Shown one piece after another: positions 45,768 to 54,102 of a stretch of 64,000 nucleotides of DNA. The translations under genes were made by a program, and so were the position numbers. This DNA is from Actinomycetota bacterium (GTDB lineage Bacteria > Actinomycetota > Actinomycetes > S36-B12 > CAIYMF01): positions 22,587-86,586 of the forward strand of contig JAIUOK010000012.1 of assembly GCA_020161245.1 (NCBI GenBank), written 5' to 3'. How positions within the stretch are numbered: the stretch's first letter is position 1; the number at the start of each line of letters is the position of its first letter. The notes under the pieces were generated by a model. That model was given only the letters and a program-made list of their open reading frames with translations, had not been told where the DNA came from and made no database searches.

Positions 45768-47494
45768 GCCGCCTCCACCAGCTCCTGCGAGGCGACGATC
45801 TCCTGGTAGGTCGCGCAGGACTCCAGCAGCTCGTCGTGCGTGCCGGCGCCGACCACTGCGCCGTCGTCGAGGACGATGATCTGGTCGGCGTCGATCACGC
45901 TCGACACGCGCTGGGCCACGACGATGACGGTGGCCTCGAGCGTGATCGGGCGCAGCGCCGCGCGCAGCCGCGCGTCCGTGGCCATGTCCAGCGCGGAGAA
46001 CGAGTCGTCGAACAGGTAGATCTCGGGGCGGCGCACGATGGCGCGGGCCATCGCGAGGCGCTGGCGCTGCCCGCCGGAGAAGTTCGTCCCGCCCTGCGAC
46101 ACCGGGGAGTCGAGGCCGAGCTCGAGCGCGGAGACGAAGTCGTCGGCCTGCGCGATGCGCAGTGCCTCCCACACCTCCTCGTCGGTGGCGTCCTCCTTGC
46201 CGTACTGGATGTTGCTGCGGATCGTCCCGGAGAACAGGAACGCCTTCTGCGGCACGAGGCCGATGATGCTGTGCAGCGTGGCGGGGTCGAGCTCGCGGAC
46301 GTCCACGCCGTCGACGAGGACCTCTCCCTCGGTGGCGTCGAACAGCCGCGGGATCAGGTTGAGCAGCGTCGTCTTGCCCGAGCCGGTGCCGCCGAGGATC
46401 GCGGTAGTCATGCCGGGCCCGCACCGCATCGACACATCGCGCAGGACCGGGTCCTCCGCCCCGGGGTAGGCGAACGTCGCCCCGCGCAGCTCGACCGTGG
46501 CGCGCTCTGTGGTGGTCGTGACGGGGCCGACGGGAGGCAGCACCGACGGCTCCGTGCCGAGCACCTCGGTGATGCGGTCGGCGCTCACCGACGCGCGCGG
46601 CACGAGCACGAGCATGAACGTCGCCATCATGATCGACATGAGGATCTGCATGAGGTAGCTGAGGAAGGCCGTGAGCGAGCCGACCTGCATGTCGCCCTGG
46701 TCGACACGGTGGCCGCCGAACCACATCACCGCGACGCTCGAGACGTTGAGCACCAGCAGCACGGTGGGGAACATGTAGGCCATCAGCCGCCCGACGCGCA
46801 TGGCGGTGTCGGTGAGGTCGTCGTTGGCGACGCCGAAGCGCTCGCGCTCCTCGTCCTCGCGGACGAACGCGCGGACGACGCGGATGCCGCTGATCTGCTC
46901 GCGCAGCACGCGGTTCACGGCGTCGAGGCGCTTCTGCATGCGCTGGAACTGCGGGACCATCCGGCTGATGATCAGGCCGATCGCCGCCACGAGGACCGTG
47001 ACGCTGACGACGATGATCCAGGCGAGCCCGACGTCCTGCTTGAGGGCCATGAAGACGCCGCCCACCGCGGTGATCGGGGCCGCGACCATCATCGTGCAGG
47101 TGAGCAGCACGAGCATCTGCACCTGCTGCACGTCGTTGGTGGTGCGGGTGATCAGCGTCGGTGCGCCGAAGCGGCCCATCTCCTTGGCGGAGAAGCGGCC
47201 GACCTGGGTGAAGATGCCGCCGCGCACGTCGCGGCCGAACCCCATGGCGCTGCGCGCGCCGAACCACACGGCCGCGACCGAGCACACCACCTGCACCAGC
47301 GACACGGCGAGCATGACCGCGCCGACCTGCAGGATGTAGCCGGTGTCTCCCTTGGCGACGCCGTTGTCGATGATGTCGGCGTTGAGCGTCGGCAGGTACA
47401 GCGACGCGATCGTGCCGACGAGCTGGAACACCACCACCGCGACCAGGAGCCGGGTGTACGGCTTGAGGTAGACGGTGAGAAGGCGGACGAGCAC
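45764..47494 (-). CDS. ABC exporter subunit with degenerate ATPase (heterodimer partner 1)
   Basis: A 576-residue half-transporter with six membrane helices and a C-terminal ABC domain. The P-loop GGTGSGKTT and signature FSGGQRQR are intact. Walker B ends IYLFDDSFSALD, with Asp497 where the catalytic Glu should be, and the switch position is Gln528 (VVAQRVSSV) instead of His. These are the hallmarks of the non-hydrolysing half in heterodimeric exporters such as TM287/288. I chose the GTG at 47494, preceded by GGAGG, giving the LVRLLTVYLKPY start typical of homologues. The 186-bp gap upstream holds a small CGCCGCC / GGCGGCG hairpin and no gene. Confidence 0.85.
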   Translation of the reverse strand: MLVRLLTVYLKPYTRLLVAVVVFQLVGTIASLYLPTLNADIIDNGVAKGDTGYILQVGAVMLAVSLVQVVCSVAAVWFGARSAMGFGRDVRGGIFTQVGRFSAKEMGRFGAPTLITRTTNDVQQVQMLVLLTCTMMVAAPITAVGGVFMALKQDVGLAWIIVVSVTVLVAAIGLIISRMVPQFQRMQKRLDAVNRVLREQISGIRVVRAFVREDEERERFGVANDDLTDTAMRVGRLMAYMFPTVLLVLNVSSVAVMWFGGHRVDQGDMQVGSLTAFLSYLMQILMSIMMATFMLVLVPRASVSADRITEVLGTEPSVLPPVGPVTTTTERATVELRGATFAYPGAEDPVLRDVSMRCGPGMTTAILGGTGSGKTTLLNLIPRLFDATEGEVLVDGVDVRELDPATLHSIIGLVPQKAFLFSGTIRSNIQYGKEDATDEEVWEALRIAQADDFVSALELGLDSPVSQGGTNFSGGQRQRLAMARAIVRRPEIYLFDDSFSALDMATDARLRAALRPITLEATVIVVAQRVSSVIDADQIIVLDDGAVVGAGTHDELLESCATYQEIVASQELVEAA

Positions 47495-47680
47495 CAGGTC
47501 CTCCACGCGCCCTGTCGTTCGCGGCGCGAGCCCCGGGCGGGCAGGCGTCGCCGGGGCGACGGGACATCCTCGCACCGCTGGGAGCGCTCCTCGACCGGGT
47601 TACGCCGCCCGCTGAACGGCGGCGCGTCCGAGCGCCGACGGGCCGCGGCTGGTGCTACACAGGAGATGCGGGGCTGGGCG

Positions 47681-48364
47681 CTAGAGGTGCTTGGACGCCT
47701 CGCGCACGGAGAGTGGACTGAGCCGTCCGCCGTGCTCGGCGAGGAAGCCCCGCACCCAGTCCGGGTCGCGGTGGGCGAGGTCGCGCAGCGCCCACCCGAT
47801 CGCCTTGCGCAGGAAGAACTCCTTCGAGGGCGCCGCCGCCAGCACGACGTCGGTGAGCAGGGCGCGGTCGACCTCGCCCTTGCCCAGCTGCGAGAGCACC
47901 GACGTGCGGCGCAGCCACAGATCGTCGGACGCCGACCATCGCAGCACCACCGGCGTCATGGCCTCGCGGTGGGCGCGCAGCAGGGGCGCGACCGTGCGCC
48001 CGGCGATCTCGTCGACGAGGTCCCACCAGGCGCCGGCGACCACGAGGTGCTCGACGAGCGGCACGAGCCCGGGGTCGCGCCAGCGCTTCTCGCGCTGGAG
48101 GAGGGCCAGCGCGGCGTAGCGCTCCTCCCGGTACCCCGCCTCGTCGTAGAGGGCGCGAACCGTGGCCTCCCACGTGGCGCGGTCGGCCGGCGGGTGCGCA
48201 GCGAGCAGCGGCTTGAGCGCGGCGTCGCGGGCCGGGCGCGCAGCCCCGTAGAACGGCAGCGCCGACTTCATGTAGGCCTGCATCGCGGTGGCCCGCGACG
48301 GATCGGCGGACTCGGCGAGCGCGGCGCGGACGGCGTCGACGAGCGCGCGGTCGGGGGCGGTCAC
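47681..48364 (-). CDS. DNA alkylation repair (AlkD-type HEAT-repeat) protein
   Basis: A 227-residue all-helical protein of the AlkD family, glycosylases that excise positively charged alkyl-purines without flipping the base. Markers are MKSALPFYGAARPARD near the start, AGAWWDLVDEIAGRTV in the middle, LWLRRTSVLSQL, and the FFLRKAIGWALRDLAHRDPDWV end motif, where Trp and Asp of the AlkD site occur. The GTG has CACACT 6 bases upstream rather than a Shine-Dalgarno. It lies 32 bp after the EfeO-like gene on the same strand. Confidence 0.85.
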   Translation of the reverse strand: MTAPDRALVDAVRAALAESADPSRATAMQAYMKSALPFYGAARPARDAALKPLLAAHPPADRATWEATVRALYDEAGYREERYAALALLQREKRWRDPGLVPLVEHLVVAGAWWDLVDEIAGRTVAPLLRAHREAMTPVVLRWSASDDLWLRRTSVLSQLGKGEVDRALLTDVVLAAAPSKEFFLRKAIGWALRDLAHRDPDWVRGFLAEHGGRLSPLSVREASKHL

Positions 48365-48396
48365 GCCCCCAGTGTGCTCGGTGGGCCCGGCGCGGC

Positions 48397-48777
48397 TCAG
48401 CCGGTCACGGTGAGGGGGACGCGCGTCTCGGAGCCGCCGCCCTCGCACTTGATCTCGTACTGGCCGGGCTGGACGTCGGCGGTGAACGACTTCGCCGTCG
48501 ACGTGAGGTCCTCGACCTCGCCCAGCACCTTGGTGAAGGCGTCGCCGTCCTTCCCGTAGAGGTAGACCTCGCCGGTGCCCTCGCCGGTGTACGAGCCGGA
48601 GATGGTGATCGTGCCCTTCGGCACCGAGGTGGGCGACACGTCGCACGTGCCGGTGCCGGCCTTGACCGTCACCGTGGCGACCGAGTCGGCGGCCGACGCG
48701 CAGGCCGACAGTGCCGGCACGGCGAGCAGCGCCGCGGCCAGGGCGACGACGGTGCGGATAGGGGCGGTGCGGGGCAT
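48397..48777 (-). CDS. EfeO-like lipoprotein with cupredoxin domain only
   Basis: A 126-residue lipoprotein. The signal peptide ends ALSAC with the lipid Cys at residue 26. The rest is the cupredoxin (Cup) domain of EfeO: TVKAGTGTCDVSPTSVPKGT, then GEVEDLTSTAKSFTADVQPGQYEIKC. The two Cys typical of this domain are kept. The C-terminal M75 peptidase-like domain of full EfeO is missing, and the sequence ends cleanly at LTVTG. GGAAGG lies 7 bases before the ATG. It lies 42 bp after efeU, so it probably binds iron or copper for it. Confidence 0.82.
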   Translation of the reverse strand: MPRTAPIRTVVALAAALLAVPALSACASAADSVATVTVKAGTGTCDVSPTSVPKGTITISGSYTGEGTGEVYLYGKDGDAFTKVLGEVEDLTSTAKSFTADVQPGQYEIKCEGGGSETRVPLTVTG

Positions 48778-48819
48778 GGCGGGGCCTTCCGGTGCTGGTC
48801 TTCGGGAAACGGGAGCAGG

Positions 48820-49710
48820 TCAGGCGTCGTCGCGTGCGTCCGCGCTCACGCGCTCGCGCTCGGCTGCGGCGGGCTCGGCAGCAGCGGCGGGCGCTGCGGC
48901 GGGCGCCTTCGACGGGCGGAAGTACAGGATCATCGTCGGCACGAGGTAGGCCAGCCACGCGACTGTCTCGAGGACGGTCATCGCGGGGGAGATGTTGAAG
49001 ATGCCCTTGAGCAGCGTGGCGAGGATCGTGCCGGGCACGATCACGGAGGTCGCGTCGAAAGCCAGGTTGTCGAGGCCGGGCAGGATGCCGGCCTCCTGAA
49101 GGTCGTGGATGCCGTAGGCCAGGACGCCGGCGGCGACGACGATCAGCGCGGCACCGGTCCAGCGGAAGAACGTGGCCAGGTTGAGCTTGAGCGCGCCGCG
49201 GTAGATCAGCCAGCCCAGCAGGATCGCGGTCGCGAGGCCGAGCACGGCTCCGAGGACCGCCTGCCAGGCGGCGCCGCCCTCGGACGTCGACTGGATCGCC
49301 GACCAGAGGAACAGCGCGGTCTCGAGGCCCTCGCGGGCGACCGCGATGAAGGCGACCAGGGCCAGCGCGCCGCCACCGAGCGCGAGCGCGGTCTCGACCC
49401 GGCCGTGCAGCTCGCCGCGCAGGTTGCGGGAGGCCTTCTTCATCCAGAAGACCATCCAGGTCACGAACCCGACGGCGATGAGCGACATGAACCCGCCGAA
49501 CGCCTCCTGCGCGGTGAAGCTCATCCGCTGGCTGGTGAAGGTGAGCAGTGCGCCGAAGGCGAGGGAGACGCCCACCGCGATGAGCACGCCGAGCCAGACC
49601 GACCGGAGCCGCCCGCGGTTGCCCGTGCGGACGAGGTAGGCGACAAGGATCCCGACGACCAGCGAGGCCTCGAGGCCCTCGCGCAGGCCGATCAGGTAGT
49701 TGGCGAACAT
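48820..49710 (-). CDS. efeU: FTR1-family iron permease EfeU
   Basis: A 296-residue membrane protein with seven helices and an Ala-rich cytoplasmic tail. The two iron-binding REXXE motifs are at residues 10-14 (REGLE) and 126-130 (REGLE). It moves iron across the membrane after extracytoplasmic oxidation. A DtxR/IdeR-type iron box lies 17 bp upstream. The operon continues with the cupredoxin-only EfeO; no EfeB peroxidase gene follows. Confidence 0.93.
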   Translation of the reverse strand: MFANYLIGLREGLEASLVVGILVAYLVRTGNRGRLRSVWLGVLIAVGVSLAFGALLTFTSQRMSFTAQEAFGGFMSLIAVGFVTWMVFWMKKASRNLRGELHGRVETALALGGGALALVAFIAVAREGLETALFLWSAIQSTSEGGAAWQAVLGAVLGLATAILLGWLIYRGALKLNLATFFRWTGAALIVVAAGVLAYGIHDLQEAGILPGLDNLAFDATSVIVPGTILATLLKGIFNISPAMTVLETVAWLAYLVPTMILYFRPSKAPAAAPAAAAEPAAAERERVSADARDDA

Positions 49711-49726
49711 GCTGCTCCCACGTCAG

Positions 49727-49745
49727 TCAGGTAAGGCATACCTAA
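49727..49745 (-). promoter_or_regulatory. Candidate DtxR/IdeR iron box
   Basis: TCAGGTAAGGCATACCTAA on the plus strand agrees with the 19-bp consensus TTAGGTTAGGCTAACCTAA at 15 of 19 positions. Placed 17 bp upstream of efeU, it would repress the operon when iron is plentiful. Confidence 0.75.
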
Positions 49746-49890
49746 GCACCCGTGCGAGGACGGTGTCGACCTGCGGAGGCCACCGCCCGTGTAACGCGTG
49801 CCACACAGGGTGCACCAAGGCTGCCCTGGCCTCGGGGGATGTTCCGCAGAACGGATCGCTGCGGCGCGTCGCAGCACGGACGCGCGGGGC

Positions 49891-51216
49891 TCAGCCCTCG
49901 TCGGGATCGGGCTCGAGCGCGTCGAGGGCCGCCTGCGCCTCGGCGCGAGCGCGCTCGTCCTCGGCGGTGGCGCCGAGCGCGTCCGCGAGCAGGGGCCCGA
50001 CGAGCTCGATCTGCCAGGGCCGTGCCCCGCCGGCCGCCAGGGCGGGCGCGACGCCGTCGGGGCCGGGCGGCGGGGTCCACAGCACGCGGCGCACGAGATC
50101 GGGGGAGGCGAGGTTCTCGACCGGCAGGCCCACCTGCTCGGCGAGCGCTGCCAGCGCGCGGCGGGCGACCGCGAGCCGCGCGGCAGCGTCGGGGTCCTTG
50201 TCGGCCCAGGCGCGCGGCGGCGGTGGCCCGTCGCTCGGCAGCGACTGCGCGGGCAGCTCGGAGTCGGGCAGCCGCAGCGCCTCCTCGACCGCGGCCTGCC
50301 ACTCGCCCATGTGACGCTTGGCGCCGCGCCCGGTGAACGCGGCGACGTCGTCGAGGGAGTGGAAGCCGCTCTGCGTGGCGGCCAGCGCCCCGGCGATGAT
50401 CGACGCGTCGGGCAGGATCCGGCCCGGCGAGACGTCCCGTCGCCGGGCGACGGCGTCGCGGGCGCCCCACAGCGCGCGAACGACGGCCAGCTGCCGCGGA
50501 CGTCGCAGTTTGTGCACACCGCTCGTGCGCCGCCACGGGTCGGTGCGCGGCGTGGCGGGGGCGGCATCGCGGACGGCGTCGAACTCCTGGTGGGCCCACT
50601 CGAGCTTGCCCGCCTCGGCGAGCTCGGCCTCGAGCGCGTCGCGAAGCTCGACCAGCAGCTCGACGTCGAGCGCGGCGTAGCGCAGCCACGGCTCGGGCAG
50701 CGGGCGGGTCGACCAGTCCGCGGCGGAGTGCTCCTTGGCCAGCGACCAGCCGAGCACCTCCTCGAGCAGGGCGGCCAGCCCCACGCGGGGGTAGCCCAGG
50801 AGGCGTCCGGCCAGCTCGGTGTCGAACAGCGACGCCGGCTCGAGGCCGAGCTCGCGGAGACAGGGCAGGTCCTGGGAGGCGGCGTGCAGCACCCACTCGG
50901 TGCCGGCGACGGCCTCGATGAGCGGCTGCAGGTCGGGCAGGGCGGTGGGGTCGACGAGGTGGGTGCCCGCACCCTCGCGCCGCAGCTGCACGAGGTAGGC
51001 GCGCTGGCCGTAGCGGTAGCCGGACGCGCGCTCGGCGTCGACGGCGAGCGGCCCGGTGCCCGCGGCGATGAGGGCGGCGGCCTCGCGGAGCTGATGGGGG
51101 GTGACGATCACCGGCGGGACGCCGTCGCGCGGGGCGAGCAGCGCCACGACCTCGCGCGCAGGGGCGGCCGAGGGGTCGGGAGCGGGAGCGTCGTCGCGCG
51201 TCCCGGCCTCCGTCAC
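49891..51216 (-). CDS. rnd: Ribonuclease D / HRDC-domain 3'-5' exonuclease
   Basis: A 441-residue 3'-5' exoribonuclease. The DEDDy residues are visible in AVDAERASGYRYGQRAYLVQ (Asp-x-Glu), HAASQDLPCLRELG, and WLRYAALDVELL (Tyr and Asp). An HRDC-type helical domain follows from about residue 225 (WRRTSGVHKLRRPRQLAVVRAL). It acts in tRNA or rRNA 3' maturation. The GTG start has TATCCT 7 bases upstream. It corresponds to Rv2681 beside dxs and hemE. Confidence 0.9.
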   Translation of the reverse strand: MTEAGTRDDAPAPDPSAAPAREVVALLAPRDGVPPVIVTPHQLREAAALIAAGTGPLAVDAERASGYRYGQRAYLVQLRREGAGTHLVDPTALPDLQPLIEAVAGTEWVLHAASQDLPCLRELGLEPASLFDTELAGRLLGYPRVGLAALLEEVLGWSLAKEHSAADWSTRPLPEPWLRYAALDVELLVELRDALEAELAEAGKLEWAHQEFDAVRDAAPATPRTDPWRRTSGVHKLRRPRQLAVVRALWGARDAVARRRDVSPGRILPDASIIAGALAATQSGFHSLDDVAAFTGRGAKRHMGEWQAAVEEALRLPDSELPAQSLPSDGPPPPRAWADKDPDAAARLAVARRALAALAEQVGLPVENLASPDLVRRVLWTPPPGPDGVAPALAAGGARPWQIELVGPLLADALGATAEDERARAEAQAALDALEPDPDEG

Positions 51217-51223
51217 AGGGCAC

Positions 51224-51229
51224 AGGATA
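51224..51229 (-). promoter_or_regulatory. Candidate leaderless -10 box (TATCCT)
   Basis: On the minus strand TATCCT is followed after 7 bases by the RNase D GTG. Confidence 0.5.
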
Positions 51230-51262
51230 GGGATCCGGGGCGCGGGATCCCCCGGGACGCAC

Positions 51263-51297
51263 CGAGGGCGCCCCGCCAGTCGGCCGGAGCGCCCTCG
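51263..51297 (-). terminator. Hairpin between the LuxR regulator and RNase D
   Basis: CGAGGGCGC faces GCGCCCTCG across 17 bases. It follows the LuxR gene stop by 19 bp and separates it from the RNase D promoter. Confidence 0.55.
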
Positions 51298-51316
51298 TAC
51301 GGTGCGGGTGGACGGG

Positions 51317-51937
51317 TCAGCGGACCAGCCCGGCGCGCATGGCGTGCGCGACCATCTCGGCGCGGTCGCCGGTGCCGACCTTGCGCGCGATACGGGCGAG
51401 GTGGCTCTTGACCGTGAGGGCCGAGAGGCCGAGGGCTTCGCCGATCTCCTTGTTGGAGCGGCCCTCGGACACCAGCTGCAGCACCTCGACCTCGCGGGCC
51501 GAGAGCTCGTCGGGGGCGCCGCCGCGGGGGCGGATCCGGGCGACGGGGGCGGCGGGGCCGGTCTCGGTCTCCTCGGGGGTGACGACGTAGCAGCGGACGC
51601 CGGCGTTGATCGCGGCCCGGACGGCGTACGGGTCGTCGCGGACGGTCAGCAGCACGACGCGGCGCCAGCCGGCGGCGCGCAGGTCGGCGAGCAGGGGCAG
51701 GGCGGGGCCGTCGGGAAGGGCGCCGTCGACGACGACGAGGTCGCGCGGGCCGTCGTAGGCGGCGCGGACGCGGGCCTCGGTGCCGCTGGCGGCCTCGACG
51801 ACCTCGCGGGCGCCGAGCATGCGCAGCCGGCCGCACAGGCCCTGGCGGCGGGACGCGGACTCCGCGACCACGAGTGCGCTGAAACGAGCGCGCGGCAGCG
51901 GAACCGCCGCCGACTGGCGCTCGACGAGTGCGACCAC
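51317..51937 (-). CDS. LuxR-type response regulator with atypical receiver
   Basis: A 206-residue regulator. The C-terminal 65 residues are a LuxR helix-turn-helix (ELSAREVEVLQLVSEGRSNK). The N-terminal half has the receiver fold: an Asp in VVVDGAL at the phospho-acceptor position and Thr in LLTVRDD. The acidic pair that normally ends strand 1 is replaced by AES, and the conserved Lys of strand 5 is missing. It may therefore work without phosphorylation. I chose the GTG at 51937, which has AAGGGG 6 bases before it. A similar regulator lies between RNase D and DUF3000 in Streptomyces. Confidence 0.8.
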   Translation of the reverse strand: MVALVERQSAAVPLPRARFSALVVAESASRRQGLCGRLRMLGAREVVEAASGTEARVRAAYDGPRDLVVVDGALPDGPALPLLADLRAAGWRRVVLLTVRDDPYAVRAAINAGVRCYVVTPEETETGPAAPVARIRPRGGAPDELSAREVEVLQLVSEGRSNKEIGEALGLSALTVKSHLARIARKVGTGDRAEMVAHAMRAGLVR

Positions 51938-52137
51938 GGCCGACCCCTTCGTTCGTCGCCGGGGATCTCGCACCCGGCCTACGAGAGCCCTATCGGCCCG
52001 ACCGGGCGGGGTCTTGACCGATCGGGGCCATCGGACGGGTCACCCGATCGGGTGGAGGGGCCGCTGACCTGCGCAGACGCTGTGCCGAGGCCGCCACCAG
52101 GCCGCGCGGCCCGGTGGCATCGTGCGACGACGGCGGA

Positions 52138-52728
52138 CTAGCGGCGGCGCGGCAGCGGGAGCGTGGAGACGCCCGCGGGCAGCGGCTGCAGGCCGGCCAC
52201 GCGGGAGAGCACGTCGGCCCAGGCGAGGAGATGGGCTCCGACGTCGGGGGTGACGGGCGTCCAGCTGGCCCGGATCTCGACGTCGCCGCTCGGCGGGCGG
52301 TCCTCGATCGCGCCGAAGGACTGCGACGCCGTGCGCGTGACCGTGCCGGACTCGGCCCGGGCCTGCGCGCCCCGATCGTCGAGCGCCTCGGTCAGCCACG
52401 ACCACGCCACCTCGGTGAGCATGGGGTCGGAGGCGATGTCGAGCTCGACCGTGCCCTTGGTGAAGGTGACCACGCGGAACTCGCCGTCCCACGGCTCCTG
52501 CCCCGCGGGGTCGTGCAGCAGCACGAACCGGCCGGTGGCGGCCTCCTCGTCGTCGACGACCACCTCGGCCTGCAGTGCGACGGCGTAGGGCGACAGGCGC
52601 TGCGGCGCGGGGGTCTCCTCGAGCGAGATCTCCGGGCGCAGCGTCACGGCGCGGATGCTGGCCAGCGCGGCCGCGAAGGACGGCGGCACCGGAGGGGTGT
52701 CGCCGCCGTGGTCGCGGCGGACGCTCAT
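52138..52728 (-). CDS. DUF3000 family protein
   Basis: A 196-residue soluble protein. Conserved parts include [23 protein letters not shown] and [24 protein letters not shown], followed by a C-terminal stretch ending in a basic tail. No enzymatic motif or membrane segment. It sits divergent from hemE across 96 bp, as in Streptomyces. TACGCT lies 6 bases before the ATG. About 200 bp between its stop and the LuxR start hold CCGATCGG repeats but no gene. Function unknown. Confidence 0.8.
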   Translation of the reverse strand: MSVRRDHGGDTPPVPPSFAAALASIRAVTLRPEISLEETPAPQRLSPYAVALQAEVVVDDEEAATGRFVLLHDPAGQEPWDGEFRVVTFTKGTVELDIASDPMLTEVAWSWLTEALDDRGAQARAESGTVTRTASQSFGAIEDRPPSGDVEIRASWTPVTPDVGAHLLAWADVLSRVAGLQPLPAGVSTLPLPRRR

Positions 52729-52734
52729 GCGGCG

Positions 52735-52740
52735 AGCGTA
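52735..52740 (-). promoter_or_regulatory. Candidate leaderless -10 box (TACGCT)
   Basis: On the minus strand TACGCT is followed after 6 bases by the DUF3000 ATG. Confidence 0.5.
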
Positions 52741-52824
52741 GGTCGGGCCGCCGCCGCCGCGGCGCAGGGCGCGCCGACGGACGCCGATTCGACCCCGCTG
52801 GCCGCCGGTGCGACGATCCCCAGC

Positions 52825-53931
52825 GTGACCGACGCCGTCCTCCAGCCCGCCAGCGCCCCCAGCCCGGCAGGTCTTCCCGCCGACCACCCGCTCGTGGACG
52901 GCCGCACGTCGTCCGCACCGTTGGTGCTGGCCGCCCGACGTCAGCCGGTCCCCGTCACCCCCGTGTGGTTCATGCGCCAGGCCGGCCGGTCGCTGCCGGA
53001 GTACCGCGAGGTGCGCGCGGGCATCCCCATGCTCGAGTCGTGCTTCCGCACCGACCTCGTCGTCGAGATCACGCTGCAGCCGGTGCGCCGGCACGGCGTC
53101 GACGCCGCGATCTTCTTCAGCGACATCGTCGTGCCGCTCAAGGCGGTCGGCGTCGACCTCGACATCGTGCCCGGCGTCGGGCCGGTGGTCGCCGAGCCGT
53201 TCCGCACCGCCGCAGACGTCGACCGGTTGCGCGATCTCGAGCCCGACGACGTCGCGCCGGTCCTTGCGGCCGCCACCGCCCTGGCCGGCGAGCTCGGCGG
53301 CACGCCGCTCATCGGCTTCGCGGGTGCACCGTTCACCCTGGCGTCCTACCTCGTCGAGGGCGGCCCGAGCCGCGACCATGCGCGCACCAAGGCGCTCATG
53401 TACTCCGAGCCGGAGGTCTGGCACGCGCTGCTCGGCCGGCTCTCGCGCATCGCGGGGCAGTTCCTGCGCCAGCAGGTGCTCGCCGGCGCCAGCGCCGTCC
53501 AGCTCTTCGACTCGTGGGTGGGGGCGCTCCCGTCGCGCGACTACCGCGAGTACGTCCTGCCGCACTCCACGGCGGCTCTCGGCGCCGTGGCCGATCTCGG
53601 GGTTCCGCGCATCCACTTCGGCGTGGGCACCGGCGAGCTGCTGGCCGACATGCGCGACGCGGGCGCCGACGTCGTCGGCGTCGACTTCCGCGTTCCGCTG
53701 GCCGAGGCGGCGCGACGGGTGGGCGACGGCGTCGCGCTGCAGGGCAACCTCGACCCGGCGGCGCTGTTCTCCTCGCCCGAGGCCGTCTCCGCGCGGGTCG
53801 GCCGCGTGCTCGAGGACGCCGCCGGGCTTCCCGGCCACATCTTCAACCTCGGCCACGGCGTGCTTCCCGACACCGACCCCGACGTCATCACGCGCGTCGT
53901 CGAGCAGGTGCACAGCGCCACCCGGCGCTGA
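52825..53931 (+). CDS. hemE: Uroporphyrinogen decarboxylase
   Basis: A 368-residue enzyme that converts uroporphyrinogen III to coproporphyrinogen III. The N-terminal signature [16 protein letters not shown] carries the substrate-binding Arg pair; IFFSDIVVP holds the catalytic Asp. Further blocks are [17 protein letters not shown] and [10 protein letters not shown], and the end is [15 protein letters not shown]. The GTG start is before [14 protein letters not shown] 7 bases upstream is a weak leaderless box. It provides the substrate that HemG/CgoX, ferrochelatase and HemQ take to haem. Confidence 0.95.
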   Translation: MTDAVLQPASAPSPAGLPADHPLVDGRTSSAPLVLAARRQPVPVTPVWFMRQAGRSLPEYREVRAGIPMLESCFRTDLVVEITLQPVRRHGVDAAIFFSDIVVPLKAVGVDLDIVPGVGPVVAEPFRTAADVDRLRDLEPDDVAPVLAAATALAGELGGTPLIGFAGAPFTLASYLVEGGPSRDHARTKALMYSEPEVWHALLGRLSRIAGQFLRQQVLAGASAVQLFDSWVGALPSRDYREYVLPHSTAALGAVADLGVPRIHFGVGTGELLADMRDAGADVVGVDFRVPLAEAARRVGDGVALQGNLDPAALFSSPEAVSARVGRVLEDAAGLPGHIFNLGHGVLPDTDPDVITRVVEQVHSATRR

Positions 53932-53947
53932 GCCGGCAGCGAGCGGG

Positions 53948-53969
53948 CGGCTCCGCACGCCAGGAGCCG
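53948..53969 (+). terminator. Small hairpin after hemE
   Basis: CGGCTCC faces GGAGCCG across 8 bases, 16 bp after the hemE stop. Modest strength. Confidence 0.4.
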
Positions 53970-53977
53970 TGCCCCGA

Positions 53978-54091
53978 TCAGCCGGCGAACGGGAGGGCGA
54001 TCGTGTGCTGGGTGTGCGACACCTTCGCCGACAGGTACCTCAGGTTGGCGTCGGAGACGTGCACGCCGGTCGGCACCCGCTCCTGCACCAC
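53978..54091 (-). CDS. Possible small protein or gene remnant, 37 residues
   Basis: An open frame just downstream of the DUF4349 stop on the same strand. Every one of its codons from the GTG at 54091 to the stop ends in G or C, as in real genes of this genome. It reads QERVPTGVHVSDANLRYLSA and ends HTIALPFAG. No ribosome site precedes either GTG. It may be a tiny co-translated protein, the frameshifted tail of a once longer gene, or chance. I do not recognise it. Confidence 0.3.
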   Translation of the reverse strand: MVQERVPTGVHVSDANLRYLSAKVSHTQHTIALPFAG

Positions 54092-54102
54092 GACGCCCAG
54101 CG

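Noticed and set aside
48820..49710. Complete EfeUOB iron system
   Set aside because: EfeO lacks its M75 domain and no EfeB peroxidase is encoded nearby.
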